Of a stretch of 64,000 nt of DNA, positions 21,836-34,769 are shown piece after piece; position 1 is the first letter of the stretch, and every line of letters starts with the position of its first letter. The DNA comes from Hyparrhenia diplandra (Eukaryota > Streptophyta > Magnoliopsida > Poales > Poaceae): positions 186,001-250,000 of the forward strand of contig JADLZK010009314.1 in the NCBI GenBank assembly GCA_015847255.1, given 5' to 3'. The translations under genes were made by a program, and so were the position numbers. The notes beneath the pieces are model-generated. The model saw nothing but the letters and a program-made list of their open reading frames with translations, was not told the DNA's origin and did no database searches.

Positions 21836-24800
21836 TCAGAGAAAGTATTCCCTAACTCTAAGTGCAGGATGATTGGGATGGACTTCAATCGCATGCATAA
21901 TTGCTGCTTTTGCTTCCTTCACCTCCTCTGCGCTGGCCCCTCCACATCGGAACCAAATGCGGACATCCTGGAGCAAAGGAAGGTTACCCAGCCCCAAGTC
22001 AAAACCATTGTTGATTTCTCTGTTCTGCCGAACAAGGAGTTCCAACTGAAGTTCTGTGAGCCTTGGCATAGCTCCTTGATGAAAAAAAACAGACTCTCTA
22101 AATCCCTGAAATGTGCAGTATTTCAGGCATGGGAACGAACAATCACCAACAGCAAATTTCCCGTGAATCCCAAGATCCTCATGGTCCACCGTGAGATCTA
22201 GATACTGGAGAGCAGGCAATCTCCCAAGGATTTCAAGATCCTCCTGCCGCACCCTCCTCACCCTGATGTCAAGGAAGGAGAGGTTCAAAAGGAGCAAGGG
22301 ATTCATCCAAGCAGGCAGTGTAGATAACCAGCAGCCCCGCAATACCAATCTATGGAGAAGTCGAGGGTTGATGATGACCCAACCATCCAAGTTGCATCCA
22401 CCAGAATGTATAATCTGTAGACTCTGGATTTTATGCAGCTTGTTTAGGCACTTGATGAGAGATTTATCCAAGGCATTATTCCATCTGGTAAAGCTGATAA
22501 TCTCCAGCACCTTCAGTTCTGTAAGATGGCCCAGCTCTTCTATTATGTTTCTGGCGTCATTGCGGATTCCGAGCGATGAAAGATCTTCAAGGGCTGTCAG
22601 ACTCCCAAGCCCTTCTGGCACCCTCATGTCTTCATCTATGCGTAGGCGCATCAAATTTGTTAGCTGAACAATAGTCCACGGCAAGCTACTAATTCTGTTT
22701 CCCATTGCTTCTAATATTTGTAAAAACCGTAGGTTTCCTATTTCTTCAGGGAGCTCACAAATGCATGTCCTTCTTAGTCCAAGGTACCTCAAATGAAGCA
22801 AATTTCCAAGGTATTTAAGGCTATTACCTTGTGAAAGGTCACAATCACGTAAATCCAGTACACGCAAAAACTCTGAAGTTCTGGAGAGTTGGTATATGAT
22901 CAACAGCAGGTGGAAAGACAACAACTGACCTCACATGTTCTATGTCCATAGTAGCCATCGGTTTACCATGACCAACCAAGCCATTTTGAAGGGACAGCCT
23001 TCGACCTTTTTGTAATGGAAATGAGTCATTCCATATAGTAACAAAGTTTGGTTCCCTTGACAAGGAATAAATAAGATCAAGCACCATATCATGTACGCAG
23101 CAAGATTTTACCATGCCACTATATTTGTCATATATGGGTATGATCATGCCTCTATTTATGAGCTCATTGAAGTAACTCTCCCCCATTACCAATAAGCTAT
23201 TTTCTTGTTTTCCAATTTGGATAAAACCTTCAGCTATCCACAACCATATCAAATGATCTTTGCTGATTTCTTTATCTTCCGAAACATACCTAAATATAAC
23301 AAGCAAGTCCTTAGATGAGGCGGCATATCATAATAGCTGAGTGACAAAACTTTTCTCATATTCATAACAGTATAATTCTCTAGTCCTGTACCAATAGAGT
23401 TGCACACATCATACCATTCCAATCTATCTCTTCCTTTACTAGCTAGCAAACTAGCGATCGTGATAATAGCTAAGGGAACACCACCACATTTCTCTAGGAT
23501 TCTAAATGATACTTCTTCTAGCTGGTCATCTAGGAATTTCTCTTTGTCTTGTTTACCAAATATTCTGTCATACATTAATTTCATAGAGTTCTCCAGAGAG
23601 AGGGGCTTCATATTGTAAGTACTGCCAATTTCTTCAGCGACCGTGAAAAACGAGTAGTTGTGATGATCCTGTATTCAACACGCCATCAAGGCAGAGCACA
23701 CCTTATCATTTCCCAGTCTGATATTTTCCATATGTCATCAATAATAACTAAGTACCTGCACATATTGAACAACAGAAGGCCATGTGTCATGTATGTCACT
23801 AGGCAAATTGAGAAAGAAAATTTAATATTTCTTACATGCATTGTGCATGTTATATAACCAGGGATAAAATGTTCATTAATCGGTACCATGATTATCAGTA
23901 AGTGGAAAGAAGGTAAAAGCATCAAGGTGGCCCCCTGCCTTGATGCAGCTTCATTTGCATTGAAACTGATTTTCTTTACATAGCTTATCATTTGCATTGA
24001 AAACACATCTGTTACAATTTTCGATCCAATGATGCAGGTTCATTTATGCAGGAACTGAAAACTTATTCATGTTTTAATCAAGGATTAATCATGATTGCAC
24101 ATGATTTTTCTTCCCTTGGAGATTAGATTATTTATGGAGGTATTATATGTACATAAATTTGATGACCAACCTGGGTCAGGGCCGTCCCTGGGGGCGTGCA
24201 GGCTGAGCAGCGGCGCAGGGCCTTGAATTCCCGTAGGCCTCCAAGTATATACGCAGTAGTATACATTACTCATAATAGGTAAGTACAGTAGCGTTGCCGC
24301 ATTGGCCCAATAGCAGTGCCTATTAGCAACCTATTACGCAGTAGTGGAGTACTCTCTATTAGCCCAACTGTTGTTTCTTAGGTTCACGTCTAATAAATCA
24401 TGTGTTGTTTTCAGATTAAACAAACATGTCTCGATTGGAAGAAGATATTTGGAAAAATGGATTATTGCTTTTCCCTTTCCAGCAATGCATATTGCTGGTG
24501 CAACTTATGCTTTTGAGTGAGAAAATTCTTTAATTGGGCTGATAACTTTTTTCCCCAGCTGTCATTTCTTCCCAACTTGAATGCTCACATAGAGGTATAG
24601 AGCCAACCAGGTTAGAAAAGTGTGTCATCTGCTTCCCTCTTAAGCTTTGATGTGGGTCTCAACCAGGCATTGGACATCTGGTTGTAGAAGAAGATCTCGT
24701 GTGGAGAGAAAAGAGCTTTAGACTCTAGAGTACAAGAGTCTATACAAGAGATAAGTGGTTCTCACTTAATGGCCAACACTAAATTGCATGGTGTGCCAAA

Positions 24801-25719
24801 TAAACAAAGAAATAAAGCCAGAAATTTTCAGCCATATTTGTCAGTCAGGATGTCTTACTTTAATCACAACTCAAATTTTTATAAACAAAAACTATATATA
24901 ATAAATTGATGGCAAGTTTTTGCGATGTGTTCATACCTCTTCTCCTGAAGGAATTTTCTTAGTTGCTCGATAACAACATCGATTCTTGCATTAATGTATT
25001 TGTTGGCTAGTTGATAGAACATGTCCTTCAATAACTTGTCTATATCAAGAGTCTGAGACATTGATACAAAAGCCCGAGCAATCGAATTGTGATCCAAGCT
25101 TTGCATACACCGCACTAGCAAGAGTTGTCTTTCCCAAACCTCCAACTCCCACAATAGAAATTATCTTCTCTTGTTTGCACACTTCATTGCCTTCTGTCAG
25201 AATCTTGATTACCTCGTCCCTTTTCTCAACAAGTTCAATGCCAACTACTAGGTCTGTCAACTCATGCTGACCTAATACTCGAGGATCAATGACGACACGC
25301 TCAACAATACCGTTTGCATCATACTTGCGTCGCCGCTCACTCACATCTATAATACTTCTCCTGATTTCTCTGTTGAGAAAAGAAGGCTTTAGGCGAATGT
25401 TGGTCTGCATCAAGGAACCAAGGGTCTTGTCGATTAACTTTTTCAAGTAATGCTTTTGGGCCAGCTTACTGCCCTTGGCATTCACCACAAACGTGTCGAT
25501 ACTGTCCTCTATGTCGTAGGACAACTCCTTAACATTCCTGGCCCAAATCATATCCGCGCTACGAAGCTGGTCAGCTGGAATCTCAGAGATACCCTCAAGG
25601 CCAACCTTCATGCTCTCGAGCTCAGCTTGGAGGTAGTTGATCCCGGCCAGTTTGTACTCGTCGGCAAGCGCAGTGAGCTTGGGAAGGAGGCTTGGCAGTG
25701 CCCCCAACACGAACTCCAT
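21836..25719 (-). CDS. NLR-1: CC-NBS-LRR resistance-type protein (frameshifted)
   Basis: Intracellular immune receptor of the grass Pik-2/RGA-like CC-NLR class. Exon 1 (24937-25719, ATG at 25719) encodes the Rx-N coiled coil with ELSYDIEDSIDTF (EDVID position), a linker and the P-loop GVGGLGKTT. Exon 2 (21836-23755) encodes kinase-2 LVIIDDIW, the RNBS-B region, GVPLAIITIASLL, the winged-helix region, VHDMVLDLI (MHD position) and an LRR with intact frame for the last 360 codons (GNLLHLRYLGLR, IGNLRFLQILEAMGN) to VREYFL and the stop at 21836. Against its paralogues the frame breaks near 25,073 (GGG run), at 23,686 (TGA after CALP), near 23,648, near 23,282 and near 22,878. The intron phase (AG|G of an Arg codon) is shared with NLR-2, -3 and -4. 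Transcribed divergently from NLR-2. No integrated extra domain was seen. Confidence 0.85.
24174..24240 (+). mobile_element. hAT-type terminus in the NLR-1 intron
   Basis: 'cagggccgtccctggggg' followed by 'gcgcagggcctt' resembles the CAGGG-CGG...-type end of plant hAT elements. The opposite end was not located. Confidence 0.3.
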
Positions 25720-27798
25720 TGATACGCTTGGCACAAAGAGCAGGCCTAGATCTGGGCACAGCGCCGTGAGCTCAGGCCCGGGGACCGGAGCGAAGAGCTC
25801 GGTCAACGGGCAAGGGATGTCCGAATGTGCCAGACCAATGGAGGAGAGGAGCGGTGTCTCGAGCAGATGCAGCTCAGCCCAGTGCGACGCGACCAATGGG
25901 AGGAGGGCAGATGCGCGGTGGCCTGTGATCCGATAAGAAAGGTGAAGGAAGGATCAGAGGTGGCGGTGGCTGCGCTCGATTAGGTGCTGGTGTGAGGTCT
26001 GTTGAAGAGCAGAAGGGTGGCTAGTGGTGTTGATTTGCTCTGCTCTTGTCTGTTTGTTGAAGAAGCAGAAAGAGAGAGACGGCGGCGGCAGCGTGCTGCA
26101 GTGGAGGAGAGGACGAGAGCTGCTGCTGGTTTGCAGCGAAGAGAAAAGGAAGAACTGAAGAAGAAGCTGGATTGAATATAGAGAGAGACAGATAGAGGAG
26201 ATGGGAGTTCTTTTTACAGAGATTCGATCCGGGAATTGGGAAAGCAAAAGAACCAAGAAGCTTCATGGTGGGGTGGGTGGGGTGTGGGGGAGGTTTTTTT
26301 ATACGTCACTCTTCCGCTAAAATGCAGAATTAGTTTTTATTATCTCCATTTAGTGATTCATGTATGAGACAAAAAATCGATGTGACGGATACTTTATCAT
26401 TTTTTAGATACTCAAGATTCGTGTAACGTGGGTGGGTAATACTATACAGTATTATAGTTTTTTCAAGGAGCTGTATTCTATACAGCTTTTGTATACCATA
26501 TTTTTCTCTCGTTGTTCTCAAAAAAAAATGCTATTCTCTCGTTGGCCACCTACAATCCTGAGATATTTGATTTCTTGCTACATTTACAAATCGCAGTGGC
26601 TCTAATGCCAGTTTTATACGTGCCTGTTGATGCAGAATAGGAATCCGGATCACCACTAGCAAGAGCTAGTACCAAAAAAAAAAAAAAAAAAAAAAAAAAA
26701 AAGCACACCAGCAGCTGCCAAAACAACCTCGATCCTAATGAGGACTTAGCCGATCAAAAACCAACCGAGAGGTCAGTTAGGACGATGTTGCTTGTTCTTC
26801 GCTTGGAAAGATCCTTCCAGAAGGAGTATTGAGGTTACTCTAGGGTCGACAAGATCACTTAGACTGTCACTAAAAAGTCTCGTCGTGAGACATGACGAGC
26901 AATATTGTATAGAGAAAATAGAGTAAAAAAAGGTTGCATGCCTTTTATGATTGGAAGTTGTGATACTCATTGTTTATCTGGAAAGAGCGAGTGGTCTTAT
27001 ATGTGTAGGGAACAATCCCAAAAACACAATCTTGAAGTTTCTCACATCAAAACGGAACCAAAACCCATATGGAAATGTGTTCGGATTCTAGGCAAAAGTC
27101 AGCTAAAAGTTTCACGGGCTAGGCACTGTGGCCACTGTGGCAACTAGCAAGTCAGGCCTGGATGGCTCTAGGCAAGGGGCGTAGAAGACTTTGGGCACCT
27201 TGACCCAGTCGGGTCTGGAGGTCGGGCATCGGCGTAAAAAGAATTTGGGCACCTTGATCTAGCCGGGTTTGGAGAACATGCATGCGTGTTGAAAAACTTT
27301 GGGCACATTGACCTAGTCAGGTTTAGAGGTCGGCCTGGCCACAATAGTGCTTCCAATTGGGGTTGCACTAAATATTTTCTAGCATGCTCTTGATGTTAGT
27401 AATTTCTCTACGGAGATGTTAACATATATCCCTTGTTATTAATGTGAATGAAATATGAATCTGAAAATGTAAATAAAACACTAAATAACAACGGTACCTA
27501 ACTTACTAGCTATCTAGCAAATTTGACACAATGGCATTGAGGAAAACGAAAATGTAGGCTTTGTTTGTTTGTATCGGATCAGAATAGCCCCAGAAACGGT
27601 TCTAAGTCGGAATGAGTGAGTCTAAGGGATTCACTTGATTTGGTTGATTCAGCTTGTTTTCGCTCGTAACCTCATGAGGTGTGGATATATCTTGGGAACA
27701 ACCGACTCTTTTGGTATACAAAATGGACGGATTTAAAACCAGACAAGACCAATCATTTTCGAACCTCCTTAAATGAACACATATTTCGAGCTAACTAA
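25720..27798. other. Divergent NLR-1/NLR-2 spacer, left part
   Basis: The 5' flank of NLR-1 is followed by noncoding sequence with a run of about 30 A at 26,673-26,702. Imperfect repeats of 'gggcacc/attgacc.ag.cgggt' with a period of about 60 bp occur between 27,190 and 27,330. No gene was recognised. With 27,799-28,849 this 3.1-kb spacer must hold both promoters. Confidence 0.35.
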
Positions 27799-28019
27799 GG
27801 GCATGTTTGGATGGAGGGATTAGGGACTAGAGACTAATAGGGACTAAAAATTAGTCCCTAGCCCCCCCAAGAATCTAGTGAAATTGGGACTAATTGAGAC
27901 TAAAAATTAGTCCCTAGTCCTTATGTTTGGTTATTTAGGGATTAAATGGAGCTAAAAATTAGTCCCTAATCCATAGTCCCTAGTCTCATATTTAACCAAA
28001 CAAGTCCCTAAACATGGCC
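27799..28019 (+). mobile_element. MITE with GGGCATGTTTGG-type termini
   Basis: 221 bp beginning 'gggcatgtttggatgg' and ending 'ccctaaacatggcc', whose reverse complement starts 'ggccatgttta'. The interior repeats 'aaaattagtccctag' and its complement several times, giving a strong foldback. Probably PIF/Harbinger (Tourist-like). A 3-bp TSD could not be confirmed. It lies upstream of NLR-2. Confidence 0.65.
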
Positions 28020-28849
28020 TGAAAAGAAAATTTTGATGGCTCCCAAGGAATCCTTACGATTTGTGGCATTGAGAGAAGCGAATTGAAGAAAAATTAGCAT
28101 TTAGGCCTCCTCCGGCTCCAAATCAGTTTATTTTTTTTTTTCTGATCCATTTCTTTTACTACGATATCTCACATACAGATAACCAGCCAAGATAAAGAAA
28201 ATTAATGTGATTCGTAGTTTCAAAGCCAACCCACTCAAACTGGCGCAGCAGTAATTAATCACCTTTATTATCGGAGCACGGGCCACGGCGCATCTGCTCT
28301 GTGTGTCCTCCGTCGTCAGCGTCGTACGGCGCTGAGCTCAATCGGCCAGAGACACCGCTCCTCTCGCGCGCTGACGAGCTCGCCGCGCCGCCGCCCCCGG
28401 CCCTTGCTCGCGGCGCCGTGCCCAGATCTAGGCGGCTCCGGCAGCGGAGGAGGACCGTTTCCCACCTCGAGCACCGCAGCCAGCGCCCGTGCAGATCTCT
28501 GCTCGGTCCGAGCACAGCACCAGCAGCTGTCCTTTTCATTTCCACAGGCGCCCTCCCGTCTCGTGATCTCTGCTCAGTCCAAGCACAGCACCAGCGTCTT
28601 CTTCGTCTTCAAGCAGATCAAGCAAACCGGCAGCAGAGCAGATCGCCCTACTGTAGTACAGTACGTACGCCGCCTCCTCTCTCTGCTTCTTCTCCAAGAG
28701 TCTAGAGCAAACGGCAATCAATCTCAGTTCAAACCAGCAACGCCTCTTTGTTCTTGCAGCCAAGCTCCAACGAAATCGAGCGCAACCACTGCCCACTGTG
28801 CAAAAATACACACCTGCAACCTCTGTGCCTTGCACCAAGAGGAAAAAAA

Positions 28850-31800
28850 ATGGAGGTCGTGTCGGGGGCACTGCCAACCCTCCTGCCCAAGCTTGGTAAT
28901 CTGCTTGCCGATGAGTACAAACTGCAAAAGGAGGCAAAGGCAGGGATAATTTTTCTGCAAGCTGAGCTCAAGAGCATGAAAGCTGCGCTTGAGGATATAT
29001 CGGAGATTCCAGCAGACGAGCTTCCTAGCCAGGACAAAATTTGGGCCATGGAAGTAAGGGAGTTGTCATATGACATAGAGGATAACATTGACACGTTCAT
29101 GGTGAAGGTCAAGGGCAGTGAGCCAGCCAACAAGCATGGCTTTTCCAAATTTATTGATAGAGCCCATGGTTCCTTGATGCGGATCAAGACTCGCCGTAAG
29201 ATTTCCAGTGACATCAGAGACATCAAGAGTCAGGTCACAGAAGTGCACAAGCGCCGCCACGATTATAAGGTTGAGTACAACCGTGATAAGCCTGTCCGAA
29301 TTGATCCTCGAGCATTGGTTCGGTATGAGGATGTAACAAAGCTAGTTGGCATTGATGAGGCAAGAGATGAGTTAACGAAGATTCTGATAGAAGGCAAGAA
29401 AAGCTCCATTCAGCAAGACAAGATAGTTTCCATTGTGGGATTTGGAGGTCTGGGAAAAACAACTCTTGCTTTGCGTGGTATTTGAAAAGCTTCGAGCACA
29501 ATTTGAGTGCTCAGCTTTTATATCAGTGTCTCGGACTCCTGATATGGATAAATTATTCAAGAACATGTTCTATCAACTTTCCAACAATACTGCAAGTATG
29601 AATGTTATCGACGAACTAAGAGAATTTCTTCAGAAGAAGAGGTATGAACACATCGCAAAAACTACCCTTTAATGTATTATCTGAACTTTTTTTTTTTTTG
29701 TTTAGAGGTCATTGAATAACTTAAGAATGTAATCTCTGAGTAAAAACTTAGTTGTGACAGGACTTTTACTGTTGGATATATATATTCAGCTTGTACCCTG
29801 CTTCTACTAGCAAGCTCACACATAACTCGCCAGTTGAATGCCCTTATTTCTAAATTCTAATAGAGAAAGAACGACTGAGTGTTTGTAATGAGAGGTTGCA
29901 ATCCCCCTCTCTTCTCTCAAAATGAGATTTAAACATAAGTTTACAGTTCGGTGAACCCTCATTACTAGTAATAGAAAGAAAATAGTTAGTCTATATTGTT
30001 GCAAATACTGATCAACATAGTAGAATATTCTTTTTCAGCTTACACTTAGTTTTGAATTCACTTTTGCATAGAGTTGTTGCTCTTATGATTCTCTTTTCTT
30101 GTGACCTTGTTAGTAGAACAAGCCAAATGTTTTCCTTTTGTTATAATCTAATAAGTTTCACTAACGCTCATAGTTTTAAGTGCATGGTTCACTTCTCCTT
30201 ACGCATATCTTTACACAATGGAATCACTTAGTGAAGCAAATCAAATTTCACATGCCCTTGCTTCAACAATAAATTCCATGCTTATTTTATGTTCCTCACA
30301 CTACCATGCTTATTATAGAAAATTCTTAGTCGGTGCATTGGCTAAACTTGTGAACTATAAATGTTCTTCTACTAGTGCCAAGATTTTGGTAAGCATGTGA
30401 AATTTGATTTGGCCCCGTTCATTAATATTCTAGCCAGACCACAAATGCAAATCCAAATATGGATTGAGTTAGATAGCCTAGATATGTGGACCTGGTTGGG
30501 ATAGGGTGGTACCAGCAGAGAGGATGGGCCAAAATGTATATGTTCTCTGTACTGTGACAATGCCCTCAATCTGGCGCTGTGGTTGATTTCCCATATTCTA
30601 AGCAAATAACATCCATGGCCGAGGCGAGGGTCTGTCCGTCTGTGTGGCTAGCCCGAGAGCCTTCTCCAGCAAAACAGCAAGGGAATCATAGGGTAGGAGA
30701 AGCAGCTCTAATATTGTTGATGTACTCTGGTTTTGAATCCAGACATTGATGAGGGAGGCATCAAGGGGAGGTTGAACTGCTCTGAACAATTGAACAGATA
30801 GGGGAAACCATGAAGCATGTAGCAGGAATGGATCTTCTTCCAATCAAGGTGCTGCCGAGTCCATTCTGGTGGAAGGAGTTGGATGCCTGTCTCAGGGCGG
30901 AGTAGTTTTTACCTTTCAGTAGTTATTTTGTTTTGCTCTGATGTTTACCGGCCTTAGTGCATGCTTTGAACTTGTATGGATGGTTAGCCAGCTGTTGGTG
31001 AACGCTGTGCTTTGGAACTCAGCGCTGTAAACTGAATATGGTCTTTTGATGTTAATTGAAAGGCTGGGGCGTAGGTCCTCGAACTCTAAAAAAATGTAGC
31101 AGGAATGGGAGATGCACGGGGAGAGAGGAAGATGTGCATTTTGTGCATCTTTTCTAGAATTATAATATGTGCCGATTGATTAATTGAATCTTCTGGTCTT
31201 GCAATCCGCCTAGCATACACAAATATAGTGTATATGAGAAAAATAGATTATTCTTCTTTAATTTCATGTAGTGATATGGATTTTTGTGGTACGATATGTG
31301 CAGGTACTTAATCATTTTTGATGATATATGGGAAATCTCATGTTGGAATCAGATTAGATGTGCTCTGCCCAGAATTGAGCAAAGGGATAATCTTGAATAT
31401 GGAATTATCACAACCACCCGTAGTCTCACTGTCGCAAGAACAGATTGGCGGTGTTTACAAGATGAAGCACCTTTCTCTCGAGAATTCTAGAATATTAATG
31501 TACAGGAGAGTATTTGGTAAAGACAACTGCATTGATGAACAGCTAACAGAAGTATCAGATAGAATACTAAAAGAAATGTGGTGGTGTTCCATTGGCTATC
31601 ATTACAATTGCTAGTTTGTTGGTTACTAAAAATATGAACAAATTGCAATGGTATGATGTGTGCAACTCTATTGGTGCTGGTCTAGAGAAAAATATTGATA
31701 ATATGAGAAAGGTTTTGTCACTTAGCTATTATGATATGCCATCTCACTTAAGGACTTGCTTGCTATATTTAAGTATGTTTCCAGAAGATTATGAAATTGA

Positions 31801-32866
31801 CAAAGATCGTTTGATAAGGTTGTGGATGGCTGAAGGTTTTATCCAATGTGAAAGAAAAGAGATCTTATTTGAAATTGGGGAGAGTTACCTCTGTGAGCTC
31901 GTAAATAGAAGTATGGTCCAAGCTATATATGACAATTCTAATGGCAGAGTAGAATCTTGCCATGTACATGACATGGTGCTTGATCTTATCTGTTCCTTAT
32001 CAAGTGAAGAAAACTTTGTTACTATATGGAAAGATGTGGGTCACTCATCTGCATCACAAAAAGTTTCGAAGGCTATCTCTTCAAAATGGCAAGGTTGATC
32101 ATGATAAAAGTGAGACTAGTATGAACAGAAAACATGTGAGGTCAGTTGTTATCTTTCCACCAGCTGTTGAACATCTGCCAACTCTTGAGAAGTTCAAAGT
32201 TTTGCGTGTACTGGATTTTGGAGATTGTGATATTTGACAAAGCTATAGCCTAAAGTACCTTGGGAATTTACTTCACTTAAGGTACCTAGGACTGAGAAAC
32301 ACATGTATTGATCAGCTCCATGAAGAAATAGGAAAACTACGTTTTTACAAACATTAGAAGTATGGGGACATAAAAGTAAAATATCTAGCTTGCCGTCGAC
32401 TATTGTTCTTCTGACACATTTGATGTGCCTCAGCATCAGAGTGAGTGGGCTGCAGCAGAAGGATATTGATATCCTTGGGAGGCTACCCTCTCTCTGCTAT
32501 CTAGATCTGACAGTGGACCATGAGGATCTTGGGATCCATGGGAGATTCACCATTGGTGCTTGTTCATTCCCATGCCTGATACGTTGCACCTTGCAGAGAT
32601 TTGGAGGGCCTGTGGTGTTCCAGTGTGAGGCTATGCCGAAGCTTGCAGAACTTCGGTTGGAATTCCCTGTGCAGGAGACCAGGGAAATCAATAGTGGTTT
32701 TGACTTGGGCCTGGGTAACCTGTTATTGCTGCAGGATGTCCATATTTGGTTTCGATCTGGTGGTGCTAGCAAGGAGGTGGTGAAGGAAGCAAAGGCTGTG
32801 GTGATGCACGTGATTGAACTCCATCCCAATCGTCCCACGCTGAGAGTTAGGGAATACTTTCCCTAA
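28850..32866 (+). pseudogene. NLR-2: CC-NBS-LRR, degraded (nonsense codon and LRR deletion)
   Basis: Same family as NLR-1. Exon 1 (28850-29641, ATG at 28850) encodes MEVVSGALPTLLPKLGNLL, the coiled coil with ELSYDIEDNIDTF, and the P-loop GFGGLGKTT; the frame slips just after it (near 29,478). Exon 2 (31304-32866) encodes LIIFDDIW, GIITTTR, CLLYLSMFPEDYEI and VHDMVLDLI, then a shortened LRR ending in VREYFP and TAA. Frame breaks lie near 31,440, 31,573 and 32,065, and an in-frame TGA at 32,236 replaces the Ser codon of the paralogue motif 'DLSQ'. About 120 codons of LRR present in NLR-1 are missing at about 32,436: the frame runs from LMCLSI straight to RVSGLQQKDIDILG. The intron (29642-31303) carries a LINE insertion. 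Very unlikely to make a full receptor. Confidence 0.85.
30817..31108 (+). mobile_element. 5'-truncated LINE insertion with 15-bp TSD in the NLR-2 intron
   Basis: The 15-mer 'atgtagcaggaatgg' occurs at 30817-30831 and 31094-31108. The 262 bp between end in 'gaactctaaaaaaa', an A tail, and include an L1-like 3' stretch ('tgatgttaattgaaaggctg'). This is the structure expected from target-primed reverse transcription in plus orientation. Confidence 0.85.
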
Positions 32867-33271
32867 GGAACAACTGACACTCCCTGTAAGAAAAGGCTAT
32901 GCTAATGTTGATTGCCAAATTGCAGAAATTTAAACTGTTTGCCGTGGACAGTACCAACCAACCTTATCGCTGCAAGTTGGTGAATCCTACTTGTGCATAG
33001 GTAATAACTAGAGAAGCTCCTGCCATATCCTCATTTTCCCCCTCAAACACACAGGAGAGCTGTGTATCTTTGTATTATAGGGAAAGAGAGTGGTCCATAC
33101 AAAAACCCCTTGTACCATATTCTGCCAGTACATTTTCTGATGTTCATGTTTTTTTGTTACTGGTGAAGGAAATGCTGTTTTCCTATTGTTATTCTGGTAG
33201 ATTGTGCTGTTTGAAATTAGACTTCATATTCAAAGAGTAATAATCGTACCTGTCTATATCTATACCTGTAG
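32867..33271. other. NLR-2 3' flank with LINE tail
   Basis: The 3' flank. A reversed LINE 3' tail ('cacaggagagctgtgtatc') lies at about 33,040-33,115. The part from about 33,120 ('ccagtacattttctgatg' ... 'tggtagattgtgctgtt') is homologous to the NLR-3 3' flank at about 49,610-49,720, showing that the gene duplication reached beyond the coding region. Confidence 0.45.
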
Positions 33272-34447
33272 ATGCAAAAGAATAGTGTGGGTTACAGAAA
33301 CATCATAGCAATTCCTTGGGTTGAGACTGTTGAGTTAATTTGGGATAAGCACTACAGAAACGGCAGGTTACCAAACTCTGATGTCCCAAAAGGATCTTTC
33401 TGGTGGCGTGGTGCTTTAAAGCTTCTAAATAAGTACAAAGGTATGACATGTGTCTTGGTTAATAATGGCAAAACCTGTTTGTTGTGGGATGATCTATGGA
33501 ATAGAAAAGTAAGAAAAATGCAATTTCCAGAACTGCACTCCTTTGTAAGAAACAAAGCAATCAGTTTGTACAGTGTCCTTAGCTCTGCAGATTTACTCAA
33601 CCTCTTCAGCCTCCCACTTTCAATAGAAGCCCATGCTCAGTTTGAAGAGCTACAGCATGAACTCTCCAGCTTTGAGAGTAGTGAATTGAATGACACATGG
33701 TGTCACATTTGGGGGTCTTAAAATTTTCATCATCCAGAGGTTACAAAAGTCTTGCTGGTCACTCCCCAAGTTGATCAAATTTACAAGACGCTATGGAAAA
33801 CATCATGCCAGGGCAAGCATAATTTTTTTTTTCTGGCTCGCCCTAAAGGACAGGCTAAGTACTAGAAACATAATCAGAAGGAGAGGCATGAACTTAGATG
33901 ATTATCAATGTGTTTTCTGCCAGCTACCCCCAGAGGAAATGGTAATGCACCTGCTGTTCTATTGTCCATTTACCAAAAGCTGTTGGAGCTTAGTCAGCTT
34001 TCAGTTTGCTGATCTCCTCACCATTCCGGAATTTTTCCAAGCTTGGAAGTCTGTATTCAGGGTGGATTTTGCCCTTGATTTATTCATTCTCTGGTGTCGG
34101 GGCATTTGGATGGTCAGAAATGATGTTATTTTCAACAAAACTCCCACAGTCCAGTCCTGCAAGGCTGACATTATTGAGGAAGTCTCGCTACTACTGCACA
34201 GAACAAAAGTTACAATCATTCCTCTTTTAGAATCATGGATCACTTCAATTTTTTAGAGTCATGGATCACTTCAAATTTGTAACCATCTCTGGGCTTTTTT
34301 TTCCTTTCCTTTGATGTACCCTGATTTCTCTGCTTCCTTTCCCCCTCTCGTTTAGTTGCTTCACTTCTTTTCTATTTTTCCCTGTTTACTTTGTACTTTG
34401 TTTTTGTTTAATGCATCCTCCTGATTCTTCCCAAAAAAAAAAAAAAA
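33272..34447 (+). mobile_element. LINE (L1-type) 3' fragment with zf-RVT domain
   Basis: The plus strand encodes the C-terminal end of a LINE ORF2: KGSFWWRGALKLLNKYKGM, TCLLWDDLWN, then after a frameshift near 33,720 the RT-associated zinc-binding region FFFWLALKDRLSTRN, CVFCQLPPEEMVMHLLFYC, PFTKSCWSLV. A 3' UTR follows and ends in an A tail at about 34,434-34,447. Endonuclease and RT catalytic domains are missing, so the copy is 5'-truncated and dead. No convincing TSD was found. Confidence 0.85.
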
Positions 34448-34523
34448 TGGTTGAGAGCCGTGATTACCATTGCTCATCAGCACCTGATGAGAACACTTCA
34501 ATAACAGAAATTTTAAGATGCCG

Positions 34524-34769
34524 GGGGTATTTGGTTGCTACTTGCTAGTTACATTTTGCCATGTTTAACCTTAGACAAGTTTGACCACGTTGATAAGTAT
34601 TCGGTTGACAGCTAATTTAGTTAAGATTCTTTTTAAGACAAAAATCATTTTAGACATAGCAAAGTGTGGCTTCAAATCTTCTAGCCACCTTTTTTTTTTT
34701 TTTTGGCTTGCCACGCTTATCTAAGGTTAGTTGTTGCAAATTATGGCTAGACTAGAAACCAAACAATAT
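34524..34769 (+). mobile_element. MITE with TTTGGTT-type termini
   Basis: Left end 'gggggtatttggttgcta'. The right end 'actagaaaccaaacaatat' has the reverse complement 'atattgtttggtttctag', so the ends are imperfect inverted repeats. The interior has 'tagttac..' and 'aaggttagttgt' arms and a T run at 34,692-34,704. Noncoding, superfamily unresolved. Confidence 0.5.

Noticed and set aside
33272..34447. Independent host gene encoding a zinc-finger protein
   Set aside because: The motif order and A tail identify the 3' end of a LINE ORF2.
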